Below are positions 25,518 through 33,424 of a stretch of DNA of 35,721 nt, piece after piece; the first letter of the stretch is position 1; each line of letters starts with the position of its first letter. The notes under the pieces were generated by a model. The model saw only the letters and a list, made by a program, of their open reading frames with translations, had not been told where the DNA came from and ran no database searches. The position numbers were made by a program, and so were the translations under genes. The stretch spans positions 1 through 35,721 of the forward strand of contig JAGWBT010000014.1 in NCBI GenBank assembly GCA_021295755.1. The letters are read 5' to 3'. The DNA comes from Candidatus Poribacteria bacterium (lineage in GTDB: Bacteria > Poribacteria > WGA-4E > PCPOR2b).

Positions 25518-25565
25518 AACGTGAAAAGAATTGGTTGATTGGTGCATTAAATGAACTAGTGAACT
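25498..25565. repeat. Heptamer repeat of family C type overlapping a gene end
   Basis: AACGTGAAACGTAAAACGTG followed by AAACGTGAAAAG, then TTGGTTGATTGGTGCATTAA and AACTAGTGAACTC. This is the same order of motifs as in the 17621 and 28970 copies. Its first 20 bases lie inside the VOC reading frame. Confidence 0.65.
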
Positions 25566-25578
25566 CTTTGCGACAGCC

Positions 25579-25620
25579 TCACCGGCTTGCTTCAAAGGTT
25601 GAGAACCGGTGAAAGTTTTT
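25579..25620 (+). terminator. Possible rho-independent terminator after the VOC gene
   Basis: TCACCGG (25579-25585) pairs with CCGGTGA (25606-25612) across a 20-nt loop, followed by AAGTTTTT. The stem is good but the loop is long. Confidence 0.45.
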
Positions 25621-25638
25621 CCGAATAGGACGTGAAAA

Positions 25639-26574
25639 ATGACTGACTATCGTTTCAAACTCGGTATGTACCTCCCTGAATTGCGCCTTCCCTTCGATGA
25701 GGCCTTGGCAAAGGCAAAGGATATTGGCGCAGAGTATGTTTGGTTTAATAGTCTACCTGATGAACCGCCGATCGCTGAGATGAGCGATGCTGAGATAGAT
25801 CGCATGGGGGAGCGCGTTGCACAACACGGTCTAGAGATCTTCGTGATAGGTGCGAGCAACCCTTTCAAGGGCCTTCATCTAACCGATTTGGATCTGGACA
25901 CGTTGGAGACACACCCGGCATTTCGCAAGGAGTTTGATAACTTTAAGCGTTCCCTACAGGTTGCCGTTCGTCTGGGGATACCTGCGGTGAATATTTTCAC
26001 ATTCGCTTGGCCCGGCGAGTACACCGCTGGTAAGCCGACTTGGCCCATGCGCTGGCGGACGCGGGGAGGTGTCATCGCCGATATTGACATGGAAAAGCTG
26101 ATAAAGGCATTCTCGATGGTCGCCGAGGCAGCAGAAAAATACGACGTTGATGTCGCTCTCAGTATGATGCCTTGGAACTATACCAATACGACCGGCAACT
26201 TCCGCCGTGTCGCCGAAGCCGTCGGTTCAAAACGGCTTAAGGTCATGTGGGGTCCCGCAGATAACACAAACTGTGGTGAATCGGATACAGCGACGACTGG
26301 TTTTGACAATGTGCGTCCGTACTTGCATGGGCTCCACCTGAAAGATCTACGTGTAATTGATGGACTGAATCTCAATTTCGAGTATTGTCCTATCGGTGAG
26401 GGTGACGTTGACTACCTGACGGTGTTGCGCAACCTGCGCGATCATCGCTGCGATGCGGTGCTATCGGTCGCGACGCATTTCAAACCTCCCAGCGGCTCCG
26501 CTGAAGAAGCAATGCGCATCAATTACGCGAATCTCAAGGCACTCATCCACAAGGTTGAAGCTGAAGCGGTGTAA
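25639..26574 (+). CDS. Sugar phosphate isomerase/epimerase-like TIM barrel
   Basis: A 311-residue xylose-isomerase-like (AP_endonuc_2) TIM barrel. It starts RFKLGMYLPELRLPFDEALAKAKDIGAEYVW. Metal-site acids and His would come from VALSMMPWNYTN (strand 5), KVMWGPADNTNCGE (strand 6), YLHGLHLKDLR (strand 7) and the final strand. The usual Glu at the end of strand 5 (xLxIExxP) is replaced by the SMMP segment, so metal binding may be altered. The pathway is unknown; such proteins usually act on inositols, 3-keto sugars or other sugar derivatives. AGGACG lies upstream of the ATG. It shares no tight spacing with its neighbours. Confidence 0.78.
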   Translation: MTDYRFKLGMYLPELRLPFDEALAKAKDIGAEYVWFNSLPDEPPIAEMSDAEIDRMGERVAQHGLEIFVIGASNPFKGLHLTDLDLDTLETHPAFRKEFDNFKRSLQVAVRLGIPAVNIFTFAWPGEYTAGKPTWPMRWRTRGGVIADIDMEKLIKAFSMVAEAAEKYDVDVALSMMPWNYTNTTGNFRRVAEAVGSKRLKVMWGPADNTNCGESDTATTGFDNVRPYLHGLHLKDLRVIDGLNLNFEYCPIGEGDVDYLTVLRNLRDHRCDAVLSVATHFKPPSGSAEEAMRINYANLKALIHKVEAEAV

Positions 26575-26587
26575 CCCCAAAAGAGTG

Positions 26588-26618
26588 CTATAAACATGTC
26601 GCCCCGCTGGGGCTAAAT
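26588..26618. repeat. GC hairpin repeat of the ACATGTC-GCCCC type
   Basis: GCTATAAACATGTC followed by GCCCCGCTGGGGC (26601-26613) and TAAATG. This is the same unit as at 15977-16006 and 15931-15951, here 14 bp after the upstream isomerase stop. Confidence 0.65.
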
Positions 26619-26723
26619 GAACCAACGCACCAACTTATGTCTCACGCTTCATACTCGGTTTCTGACCGGAGAGCGCATCAATAATTGTAGACTAGCACCA
26701 GTGGTCACTAGGGAGATAGTGGA

Positions 26724-27557
26724 GTGTCTTCTAAAAAATTGACGAATTTCGACCGCCTGTGTGTTCACACGGTAACAACCAAGCCGTGGTCGATTGAACA
26801 GATTATCGAAAATTATCCGAAAGCCGGGGTGAAAGCAGTTTCCGTTTGGCGCGATCTTCTGGCAAACCGGGATGCTGCGAAAATTGGCGAGCAGATTCGG
26901 GATGCCGGAATGGAGATCGTCTCCCTCGCGCGCGGTGGATTTTTCACAGGTAGAACCGAAACTGAAATCCAAGCCTCTCTTGATGACAATCGACGGGCGA
27001 TTGATGAAGCTAGTGCATTGGGAGCACCGCTGGTTATCCTCGTGTGTGGTGCGGTGCCCGGACAGCTAATCCAGAGATCGCTTGCTCAAATCCAAACCGG
27101 CTTGGAAACCATCCTGCCTTACGCCGAAGAACATGACGTGAAATTGGCAATCGAACCGCTCCACCCCATGTATGCCGATTCGCGTTCTGCTATTTGTACC
27201 TTGAAGACCGCCAATGATTTTGCCGAGAGGTTCAACTCTCCCTATATCGGCGTTGCGGTGGATGTCTTTCATCTCTGGTGGGATCCAGATCTGGAAAACG
27301 AATGCAAACGTTGTGGCGAGCATGGCAACCTGTTTGCTTTTCACATCTGCGATTGGAAGCCAGACATGGAGGATATGCTCAACGATAGAGGCTTGATGGG
27401 CGAGGGTGTTATCCGGGTTCGGGAGATTCGCTCTTGGGTGGAAGCTGCTGGATTTAGCGGATTCCATGAAGTTGAGATTTTCTCCAATCGTTTGTGGGAA
27501 AGCGATCAGAAAGAGTTGCTTGAACGCATCAAGCAGGCGTATCTGGAATATGCTTGA
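26724..27557 (+). CDS. Sugar phosphate isomerase/epimerase-like TIM barrel
   Basis: A 277-residue xylose-isomerase-like TIM barrel, starting at GTG (VSSKKLTNFDRLCVHTVTTK) after GGGAGA. The metal-site residues expected of IolE/IolI/3-dehydroshikimate dehydratase-like members are present: Glu in VKLAIEPLHP (strand 5), Asp and His in VAVDVFHLWWDPDL (strand 6), His in FAFHICDWKP (strand 7) and Glu in GFHEVEIFSN (strand 8). An intact metal centre makes a hydroxy-sugar isomerase, epimerase or dehydratase likely. It is 149 bp after another barrel of the same fold that has a degraded strand-5 acid. Family A element A6, nested in a B element, starts 42 bp after its stop. Confidence 0.82.
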   Translation: MSSKKLTNFDRLCVHTVTTKPWSIEQIIENYPKAGVKAVSVWRDLLANRDAAKIGEQIRDAGMEIVSLARGGFFTGRTETEIQASLDDNRRAIDEASALGAPLVILVCGAVPGQLIQRSLAQIQTGLETILPYAEEHDVKLAIEPLHPMYADSRSAICTLKTANDFAERFNSPYIGVAVDVFHLWWDPDLENECKRCGEHGNLFAFHICDWKPDMEDMLNDRGLMGEGVIRVREIRSWVEAAGFSGFHEVEIFSNRLWESDQKELLERIKQAYLEYA

Positions 27558-27576
27558 CCTCCAATATTTACATCAG

Positions 27577-27925
27577 GTAGTGAATTCTATAATTACTTAG
27601 GAGTTACGCACTTCAGGTTGGAGTGAACGCAGTACTTCCTTCAATAATCGTAGACACAGGTTGCCTAACCTGTGATCCGAAAAATCGAAAGTCAATCGTA
27701 GACAGCCCGATTCAATCCCCGATAAATCGGGACAGACGGGACAGGCGAGATGATCCGAGCGCAGATTAGGCAATCTGCGCTACTTTATGTCAACTGCGTA
27801 ACTCCTTTTACTTATACACCTTCGATGCACAGCCAACCCCCTAAATCCCCCTTATCAGGGGGACTTTTGAGATCGTGCTAAGGGGAGCTACTGGTGAACG
27901 TCTGCTTATTTCTATTATTCACCAA
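27577..27925. repeat. Family B element B3, split by family A element A6
   Basis: The left part GTGAATTCTATAATTACTT (27581-27599) is a family B end. It resumes at 27807 as TTTACTTATACACC and continues through CACAGCCAACCCCCTAAAT and a CCCCC/GGGGG hairpin to TATTATTCACCAAG near 27925. Its right end lies 36 bp before the TolB-like start codon. Confidence 0.6.
27600..27806. repeat. Family A element A6, inserted in B3
   Basis: Perfect 12-bp inverted ends AGGAGTTACGCA (27600-27611) and TGCGTAACTCCT (27795-27806). Flanks ATTACTT and TTTACTT match at 6 of 7 bases, as expected for a target duplication. The interior holds a CCCGATAAATCGGG hairpin and the hairpin GCAGATTAGGCAATCTGC (27761-27778). Confidence 0.8.
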
Positions 27926-27961
27926 GGGTTGTGTCCTAAGAAAACAGACAGAGGGAGATAA

Positions 27962-28888
27962 ATGAAAATATTACAGTTGTTATTGAGCGTAGTTCTGGTT
28001 TATGCACTCGTAATTGGTATCTGTTGTGCGGCTGAACATAAATCCAGGCTGAAAGGACAGATTGTATTCTAGTCTGACCGCGACGGCAATGTTGAGGTCT
28101 TTCGCATCAACGCCGATGGCAGTGATTCTGTGCAGATTACTCATACCGAACCAGGAGATGAAAACCAGCCGGTCGGCAACTACTGTCCAGCGTATTCTCC
28201 TGATGGCACAAAAATCGTTTTCAACCGGCGTGGCAAAGGCTCAGCCGACACCCTCTTTGTGATGGACACCGATGGAAAGAACCTTGTCCAGCTTACGAGT
28301 CAAGATAATCCCGATTACCTTCCCAATTACTCGCCCGATGGCCAGAAAATTGTGTTTACCGGCGAACGTGATGGGAATGCAGACATCTACGTCATTGATG
28401 CCAATGGCAGAAATCGGACACAGTTGACGAATGACGAACACAGAAACTGGTATGCGAGCTACTCTCCGGACGGCAAGTACATCGTCTGCAGCTCGGATCG
28501 CAACGGGATCGAGGACATCTGGATAATGGAGAACGACGGCAGCAATAAGAAAAAGCTGACAAGCAACGATAACAAGACCGCTCACGGTCCCGCCTTCTCA
28601 CCTGATGGCAAGACGATTCTGTTTATGAGCGACATTCAGAGCAAGTTTGGGGAGAAGATGCAGATCTGGACAATGGACGTCAATGGAAAGAACCTCACGT
28701 GCCTCACGTCGAGGGACGCGTATCATTCAGGCGTAGATTACAGTCCAGATGGACGGCACATTGCGTATAAGTCAAACTGGGACGGGTTTTGGAACATCTA
28801 CGTAATGGATGCAGATGGTAGCAACATTGTGCAGGTTACGCATGAAACGGGTGAGGACTTGAACACTCGTGGGGGCTGGAAACAGTGA
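27962..28888 (+). pseudogene. TolB-like beta-propeller protein with in-frame amber codon
   Basis: Read through one TAG this is a 308-residue exported propeller. A hydrophobic signal sequence (MKILQLLLSVVLVYALVIGI, possibly with a Cys for lipidation) is followed by five or so TolB/WD40-like blades of the type YSPDGQKIVFTGERDGNADI. The TAG at 28070-28072 is codon 37, in the first blade: QIVF-stop-SDRDGN, where family members have any residue followed by SDRDG. The frame is otherwise clean, and GAGGGAG precedes the ATG, so the start is real. A single base change (for example from TAT, TAC or TGG) would explain it. It is a recent pseudogene, a sequencing error or, less likely, a suppressed amber. 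The role of such propellers here is unknown, probably periplasmic protein or glycan binding. Confidence 0.75.
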
Positions 28889-29378
28889 GGGAACTCCGGG
28901 ACAGTTCCGGTGTGAAATAGAAGAGATGTATTCATCACTGGTGCCATTTTGGAACTGTCCGTACAAGACGTGAAACGTGATGCGTGAAACGTGAAAGTGC
29001 TTTGTTCATTGGTTCATTAATAAACGAGTGAACTCGTGAACTCAATCGGTTTCGGTTGCACCATTTCTTTATATGAGCCAATGTGAAACATGAAGCGTGA
29101 CATGTAAAAGGAATGTGTCCATAGGTTCATTCGTTCATCGATAAACTAACGGTTGAACGATGTGGAAACGCCATTCTCACCACCTACCACCAAGAATTAT
29201 TGTACTATATTTTCATCTGGATCAATACAAAAAGGAGCGCAGTTCCATTCCCAGAAATACTCCGAATATCGTATAGGATTTAGACTGATTCACCTGACAC
29301 GCTAGAATGTGATGCATGTATATTATTGTAGCACGACACGGTTGATATTTCATGGGATCTCCACTGCGAAGATTGTCG
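28889..29378. repeat. Intergenic region with two family C derived blocks
   Basis: 28970-29079 matches 17654-17764 at roughly nine of ten positions (GTGAAACGT heptamers, TTTGTTCATTGGTTCATTAA, ATCGGTTTCGGTTGCAC, ATATGAGC end) but lacks the left terminal GCTCATGT. A second, more degraded block follows at 29084-29160 (GTGAAACATGAAGCGTGACA, GGTTCATTCGTTCATCG). The remaining 200 bp before the amidase show nothing recognisable. Confidence 0.65.
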
Positions 29379-30296
29379 ATGACTGTACGTGAAATTCAAC
29401 AAACAGGCCCCTACTGCTACACCTACTCCCCCTTCCATCCGCCCATTGCCGAGGTAAAGCCCGGCGAGACGGTCTGCATCCATACCGTAGACGCGTTTGA
29501 AAACAAGCTGACGCCCGAAGTGGAACACTTTGCGGATGTCTGTACCTATCCCTTTTTAAATCCGCAGACGGGTCCCATCCTCGTCGAAGGCGCAGCGCCT
29601 GGGGATACACTTGTCGTAAAAATCCACGCCATAGAACCTACGCGAGACCATGCGGTCACTGGAACGATACCGTACTTTGGGGGACTGACCTCCACACGGT
29701 TAGATCCGATGCTTCAGGATGCGCTAGAGGAACAGTGGCTTTTCCTGCCTCTTGAGGGAGCCGGCATCCGCTTCGATGAAAAGCGGGTAATCCCTTACGA
29801 ACCTTTTATGGGGACGATGGGAGTCGCCCCGGAGATTGAAGCCATTAATGCGTTGACTCCCGATTATTATGGTGGAAACATGGATTGCGTGGATACGAGT
29901 CCTGGGAACGAGGTGTGGTTTCCGGTGTTGGTGGACGGGGCACACTTCTTCACTGGCGATGCACATGCTAGCCAAGGCGACGGCGAACTCACTGGAGTTG
30001 CGCTTGAGATTCCGGCGAAAGTAACGGTAACTCTTGATCTGAAGAAAGGGTATTCAATTGGTTGGCCTCGGATTGTGAGCGATGATTTCATTATGGTGGC
30101 TGGCAGTGCAAGACCGCTAGACGCGGCAGCGCGCATCGCCTGGGTGGAACTCATAGACTGGATGGTAGCCGATTATGGATTTGATCGGATGAGAGCGTAT
30201 CACTTCCTCGGGCAGGTTGGACAGATGCGATTGGGCAATATGGTGGATCCGAAATTTACTATGGTCGCGAAGTGTCCGCGGAAGTATTTGTCGTGA
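29379..30296 (+). CDS. Acetamidase/formamidase family amidohydrolase
   Basis: About 305 residues of the FmdA/AmdA fold, which hydrolyses formamide, acetamide or similar short amides to ammonia and the acid. Typical segments are VKPGETVCIHTVDAF, GPILVEGAAPGDTLVVKI, NMDCVDTSPGNEVWFPV and the highly conserved GDAHASQGDGELTGVALE, ending with AYHFLGQVGQMRLGNMVDP, close to the usual C-terminal end. The start is uncertain: MTVREIQQTG at 29379 begins with the conserved part, while an ATG at 29352 would add nine residues; neither has a strong ribosome-binding site. No amide or urea transport genes are adjacent, so the physiological amide is unknown. Confidence 0.85.
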   Translation: MTVREIQQTGPYCYTYSPFHPPIAEVKPGETVCIHTVDAFENKLTPEVEHFADVCTYPFLNPQTGPILVEGAAPGDTLVVKIHAIEPTRDHAVTGTIPYFGGLTSTRLDPMLQDALEEQWLFLPLEGAGIRFDEKRVIPYEPFMGTMGVAPEIEAINALTPDYYGGNMDCVDTSPGNEVWFPVLVDGAHFFTGDAHASQGDGELTGVALEIPAKVTVTLDLKKGYSIGWPRIVSDDFIMVAGSARPLDAAARIAWVELIDWMVADYGFDRMRAYHFLGQVGQMRLGNMVDPKFTMVAKCPRKYLS

Positions 30297-30319
30297 GCAG
30301 TTAAAACACATTGTTGAAT

Positions 30320-30475
30320 TATGGTAGATTTTAGAATTACTTGGACACTCCAAATACACAGTCAACCCCCTAAATCCGCCAACTCCCCTGACAAGGGTTT
30401 CCCCCTGATAAGGGGGGCTAGGGGGTTAGGGGATCTTCTCCCTTGTCTTTCCCCTCTTATCAGAGGTAAGTCCTA
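30320..30475. repeat. Composite of family B left end and family A right end
   Basis: TATGGTAGATTTTAGAATTA (30320 onward) with GGACACTCC and ACACAGTCAACCCCC is a family B left half. C-rich and G-rich blocks follow (CCCCCTGATAAGGGGG, GGGGGTTAGGGG). At 30465-30475 GTAAGTCCT matches a family A right end. It lies about 40 bp before the ComM-like start. Confidence 0.55.
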
Positions 30476-30513
30476 GAATTGAGCCATTATGCGAAAAAAG
30501 GAGACTATTGGAT

Positions 30514-32046
30514 ATGCTTGCCAGAGTTTTGAGCAGCGCTGTGATGGGGATTAACGCTTATATCGTCGAGGTCGAGTTAGATATTTCCGATGGATTGCCC
30601 GCTTTCGCAACGGTTGGTCTTCCAGATAATGCTGTCAAAGAGAGCCGAGAGCGCGTCACCGCTGCGATTAAGAATTCGGGGTTCTACTTTCCGCCCAGCC
30701 GAATTACAGCCAATCTCGCTCCCGCCGATGTTCGGAAAGAGGGTTCTGCATTCGATCTGCCCATTGCGTTGGGTGTGATGACAGCGACTGGACAGATTCA
30801 AACTGACAATCTTGAGCGGATGTTGGTTCTGGGTGAGCTAGCGCTCGATGGGAGTGTTCGGTCGGTGCCTGGCTGCTTGCCGATGGCAGCCATTGCGAAA
30901 GAGAATCAGTTCAAGGGTGTTATTCTGCCGAAGGCGAATGCGAAAGAAGCAGCGGTTATTGAGGGCTTGGCGGTTTATCCGGTAGAGTCCTTGCAGGGAG
31001 CGGTTGAACACCTGAACGGACAAAATACAATCCCACCCTTCCAATACAACATTCGGGAATCATTTGGCCAGCATTCAGCGTATCCCGTAGATTTTGTCGA
31101 TGTCAAGGGACAGGAACATGTCAAACGGGCGATTGAAGTCGCCGCAGCGGGTGGGCATAACCTCATCATGATCGGTCCTCCCGGTTCCGGTAAGACCATG
31201 ATTGCCAAACGTATTCCGACCATTCTGCCGGATATGACGCTGGAGGAAGCATTAGAGACGACGAAAATTCATAGCATTATGGGACTGCTTGGAAACGATG
31301 TCCCATTGATAGCGACGCGACCTTATCGTTCGCCTCATCACACAATCTCGGATGCTGGACTGATTGGCGGTGGCAAGTTTCCACGTCCCGGTGAGGTGAG
31401 TCTTTCTCATCACGGCGTTCTGTTCTTAGACGAATTGCCCGAATTCCGCAAGAACGTCTTAGAAGTGATGCGCCAACCACTTGAGGATGGACGGGTAGCA
31501 ATCGCCCGCGCCGCCGCATCCTATACCTATCCCGCTAATTTTATGCTTGTCGCAGCAATGAATCCGTGTCCATGCGGTTTTTTCGGGGATCCCAGCCGTG
31601 AATGTCGATGTTCGCGACAGCAGATCCAAAATTACATCTCCCGCATTTCAGGTCCCTTACTGGATCGAATCGATCTACAGGTAGAGGTCCCAGCGGTCAA
31701 GTATAGAGATTTGGCAAGTGATTTTTCAGGCGAACCATCGGCGAGTATCCGTGAACGGGTACAGCGGGCACGACATATCCAGCAGGACCGTTTTACGCGG
31801 GCGCCCATTTATTGCAACGCCAATATGGAATCCCGCCATCTCCGCGAGTTCTGCAAAGTTGAAGACGCCGCACAGGAGCTGCTGCGCGTTGCCATCACAC
31901 AGTTGGGTTTGAGCGCTCGTGCCTATGACCGCATCTTGAAAGTCGCGCGGACAATTGCAGATCTTGCAGACAGCCCAACTATTGAGGCGGAGCATATTTC
32001 AGAGGCGATTCAGTATCGGAGTTTGGACAGAAGTTTCTGGAATTGA
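30514..32046 (+). CDS. comM: YifB/ComM-family AAA+ ATPase (Mg-chelatase-like)
   Basis: A 510-residue ComM/YifB protein, the normal length. The N-terminal ribosomal-S5-like/Lon-protease-like domain is clear ([55 protein letters not shown]). The AAA+ core has Walker A GPPGSGKT (221-228), Walker [12 protein letters not shown], and the Cys-rich [18 protein letters not shown] insert, followed by the Mg-chelatase C-terminal domain ([21 protein letters not shown]). ComM is a hexameric helicase that aids branch migration in natural transformation and recombination. I take the ATG at 30514, 10 nt after AGGAG. It is monocistronic in this window. Confidence 0.93.
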   Translation: MLARVLSSAVMGINAYIVEVELDISDGLPAFATVGLPDNAVKESRERVTAAIKNSGFYFPPSRITANLAPADVRKEGSAFDLPIALGVMTATGQIQTDNLERMLVLGELALDGSVRSVPGCLPMAAIAKENQFKGVILPKANAKEAAVIEGLAVYPVESLQGAVEHLNGQNTIPPFQYNIRESFGQHSAYPVDFVDVKGQEHVKRAIEVAAAGGHNLIMIGPPGSGKTMIAKRIPTILPDMTLEEALETTKIHSIMGLLGNDVPLIATRPYRSPHHTISDAGLIGGGKFPRPGEVSLSHHGVLFLDELPEFRKNVLEVMRQPLEDGRVAIARAAASYTYPANFMLVAAMNPCPCGFFGDPSRECRCSRQQIQNYISRISGPLLDRIDLQVEVPAVKYRDLASDFSGEPSASIRERVQRARHIQQDRFTRAPIYCNANMESRHLREFCKVEDAAQELLRVAITQLGLSARAYDRILKVARTIADLADSPTIEAEHISEAIQYRSLDRSFWN

Positions 32047-32071
32047 CAAAACAGGTACATCCGAAGTTCGA

Positions 32072-33079
32072 CTAGACCTGAACGGGTAATTCGGGCACAT
32101 ATTGATATTCCGGCTGCGTCCTCTGCTTCTTCACGATTATAATAATCTGCTTCCAAGCTGTCAGAAGCCCTTTAGGGCAATGCGGAAGTTCGGACTTGAT
32201 TAACTTATGCAGTTTCCCGAGGTTGTAGCAGGGTACCGAAGCATACATATGGTGTTCGATGTGATAGTTCATGTGCCAATAGAGAAAGGTAAGAAATGGA
32301 TTCAGAATTATGGTTCGGGTACAGAGTCGGAAATCGGGTACATTGTCCGCAAGCCCTGCATGTTGGGTGCCGTTGCATAGATATCGCAGCCAGCCGCCGT
32401 AGAATGGCGCAAAGGTGGTCAAGATTGGCAGCATCCAGAGGCCAAAGTAGAACGAGAGTCCTACAATAAGAATATGTCCTAAGAGAATAACACGGGGCCA
32501 ACTAAAGAGATGACGTCGCCTAGGTGAGTTCGATTCGGTAAAAAGGTGCGTTTCCCAGTCACCTGTTAGCGTACCGAAACTGAGACGGATGGTTGTGTAG
32601 AGGGTGCTATAGAATGTCCATGGGCTTATAACGGCATTCTTGAGAAAACCCTTGACTGACAATTCCACTGGCAGCACAACTTCAAGGTCGTCCGGAGGAT
32701 GTAAAGTGTATTTGTGGTGTTCTCCGTGGCTTGCCGAAAACATACCATGATTGCGCCAGACAAGAAAGCAGAAAAATCGATAGAAGAATGTATTCAGGGC
32801 CCTCGTCTTGAAAACACTGTTGTGAGAGAGTTCATGGGAACCATTACCAAGAAACGCGTAGAATGTCCCGTGAAAAAACAGAATCAGGAACAGTACACCT
32901 AGCGGGAACCTGCCTTGAGCATATATGGCGGCAGTTCCTGTCAGCACAACCAACCCTAGATGGCCGAGTACCTCAAGCCATCCTTTCCAGTCGCTGCGTT
33001 GATTGAGGGACTTAAGTGTTTCACGGTCTAATCGCGATCTGTACCAGGTGATTTTTCGTTTATTTTCGTCGTTATACAT
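32072..33079 (-). CDS. Membrane fatty acid desaturase
   Basis: About 335 residues with the three His boxes of membrane di-iron desaturases: HELSH (about 82-86), HGEHH (118-122) and HIEHH in YWHMNYHIEHHMYASVPC (about 273-277). Hydrophobic segments (LEVLGHLGLVVLTGTAAIYA, FPLGVLFLILFFHG, and the pair after the second box) place it in the inner membrane. It would introduce a double bond into an acyl chain or a related lipid using O2, so the organism is aerobic at least at times. ATG at 33079 has AGAGG about 12 nt upstream; the ATG at 33088 has it too close. It converges with comM, with 25 bp between stops. The last box type HxxHH and the short N terminus fit acyl-lipid desaturases; regiospecificity cannot be read. 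Confidence 0.85.
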   Translation of the reverse strand: MYNDENKRKITWYRSRLDRETLKSLNQRSDWKGWLEVLGHLGLVVLTGTAAIYAQGRFPLGVLFLILFFHGTFYAFLGNGSHELSHNSVFKTRALNTFFYRFFCFLVWRNHGMFSASHGEHHKYTLHPPDDLEVVLPVELSVKGFLKNAVISPWTFYSTLYTTIRLSFGTLTGDWETHLFTESNSPRRRHLFSWPRVILLGHILIVGLSFYFGLWMLPILTTFAPFYGGWLRYLCNGTQHAGLADNVPDFRLCTRTIILNPFLTFLYWHMNYHIEHHMYASVPCYNLGKLHKLIKSELPHCPKGLLTAWKQIIIIVKKQRTQPEYQYVPELPVQV

Positions 33080-33123
33080 GGGGTACATTTCCTCTGGGTT
33101 TGCTAGTGCTTGTACCGTACGTA

Positions 33124-33246
33124 TAGGGTCATTTAATTTTTCAGCTTTCTGTCGGTTCTGTAGGATAAATCACCATTGGGGAGTCGCACCTACAATGAGA
33201 TGTCGGGATTCGGAGATCCCTCCTACAGGAGAATTAAATGACCCTA
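33124..33246. repeat. Inverted-repeat element G
   Basis: A perfect 15-bp inverted repeat, TAGGGTCATTTAATT at 33124-33138 and AATTAAATGACCCTA at 33232-33246, bounds a CCTAC-flanked GGGATTCGGAGATCCC hairpin. A second, degraded copy follows (TAGGGCTATTCAG at about 33258 to AAATGACCCTA ending near 33345). Both lie in the divergent gap between the desaturase and the small membrane protein. Confidence 0.65.
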
Positions 33247-33357
33247 GAATGCTGCTAGGGCTATTCAGTTTTCGGTTTTTTAACCATTTTGCTTGAGAAG
33301 TTGCAACCGGGAGATCGCGCCTACCGTGGGCTATAAATGACCCTATGCCAGCCCATC

Positions 33358-33386
33358 TTGACAACTAATCATCTATTTGCTATAAT
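33358..33386 (+). promoter_or_regulatory. Consensus sigma70-type promoter
   Basis: TTGACA (33358-33363), exactly 17 bp, TATAAT (33381-33386). Both hexamers and the spacing match the consensus. Predicted transcription starts near 33393, about 30 nt before the small gene at 33425. Confidence 0.75.
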
Positions 33387-33424
33387 TGCATCAATCATGT
33401 AATTGGTGTAATTAGGAGAGTGTC

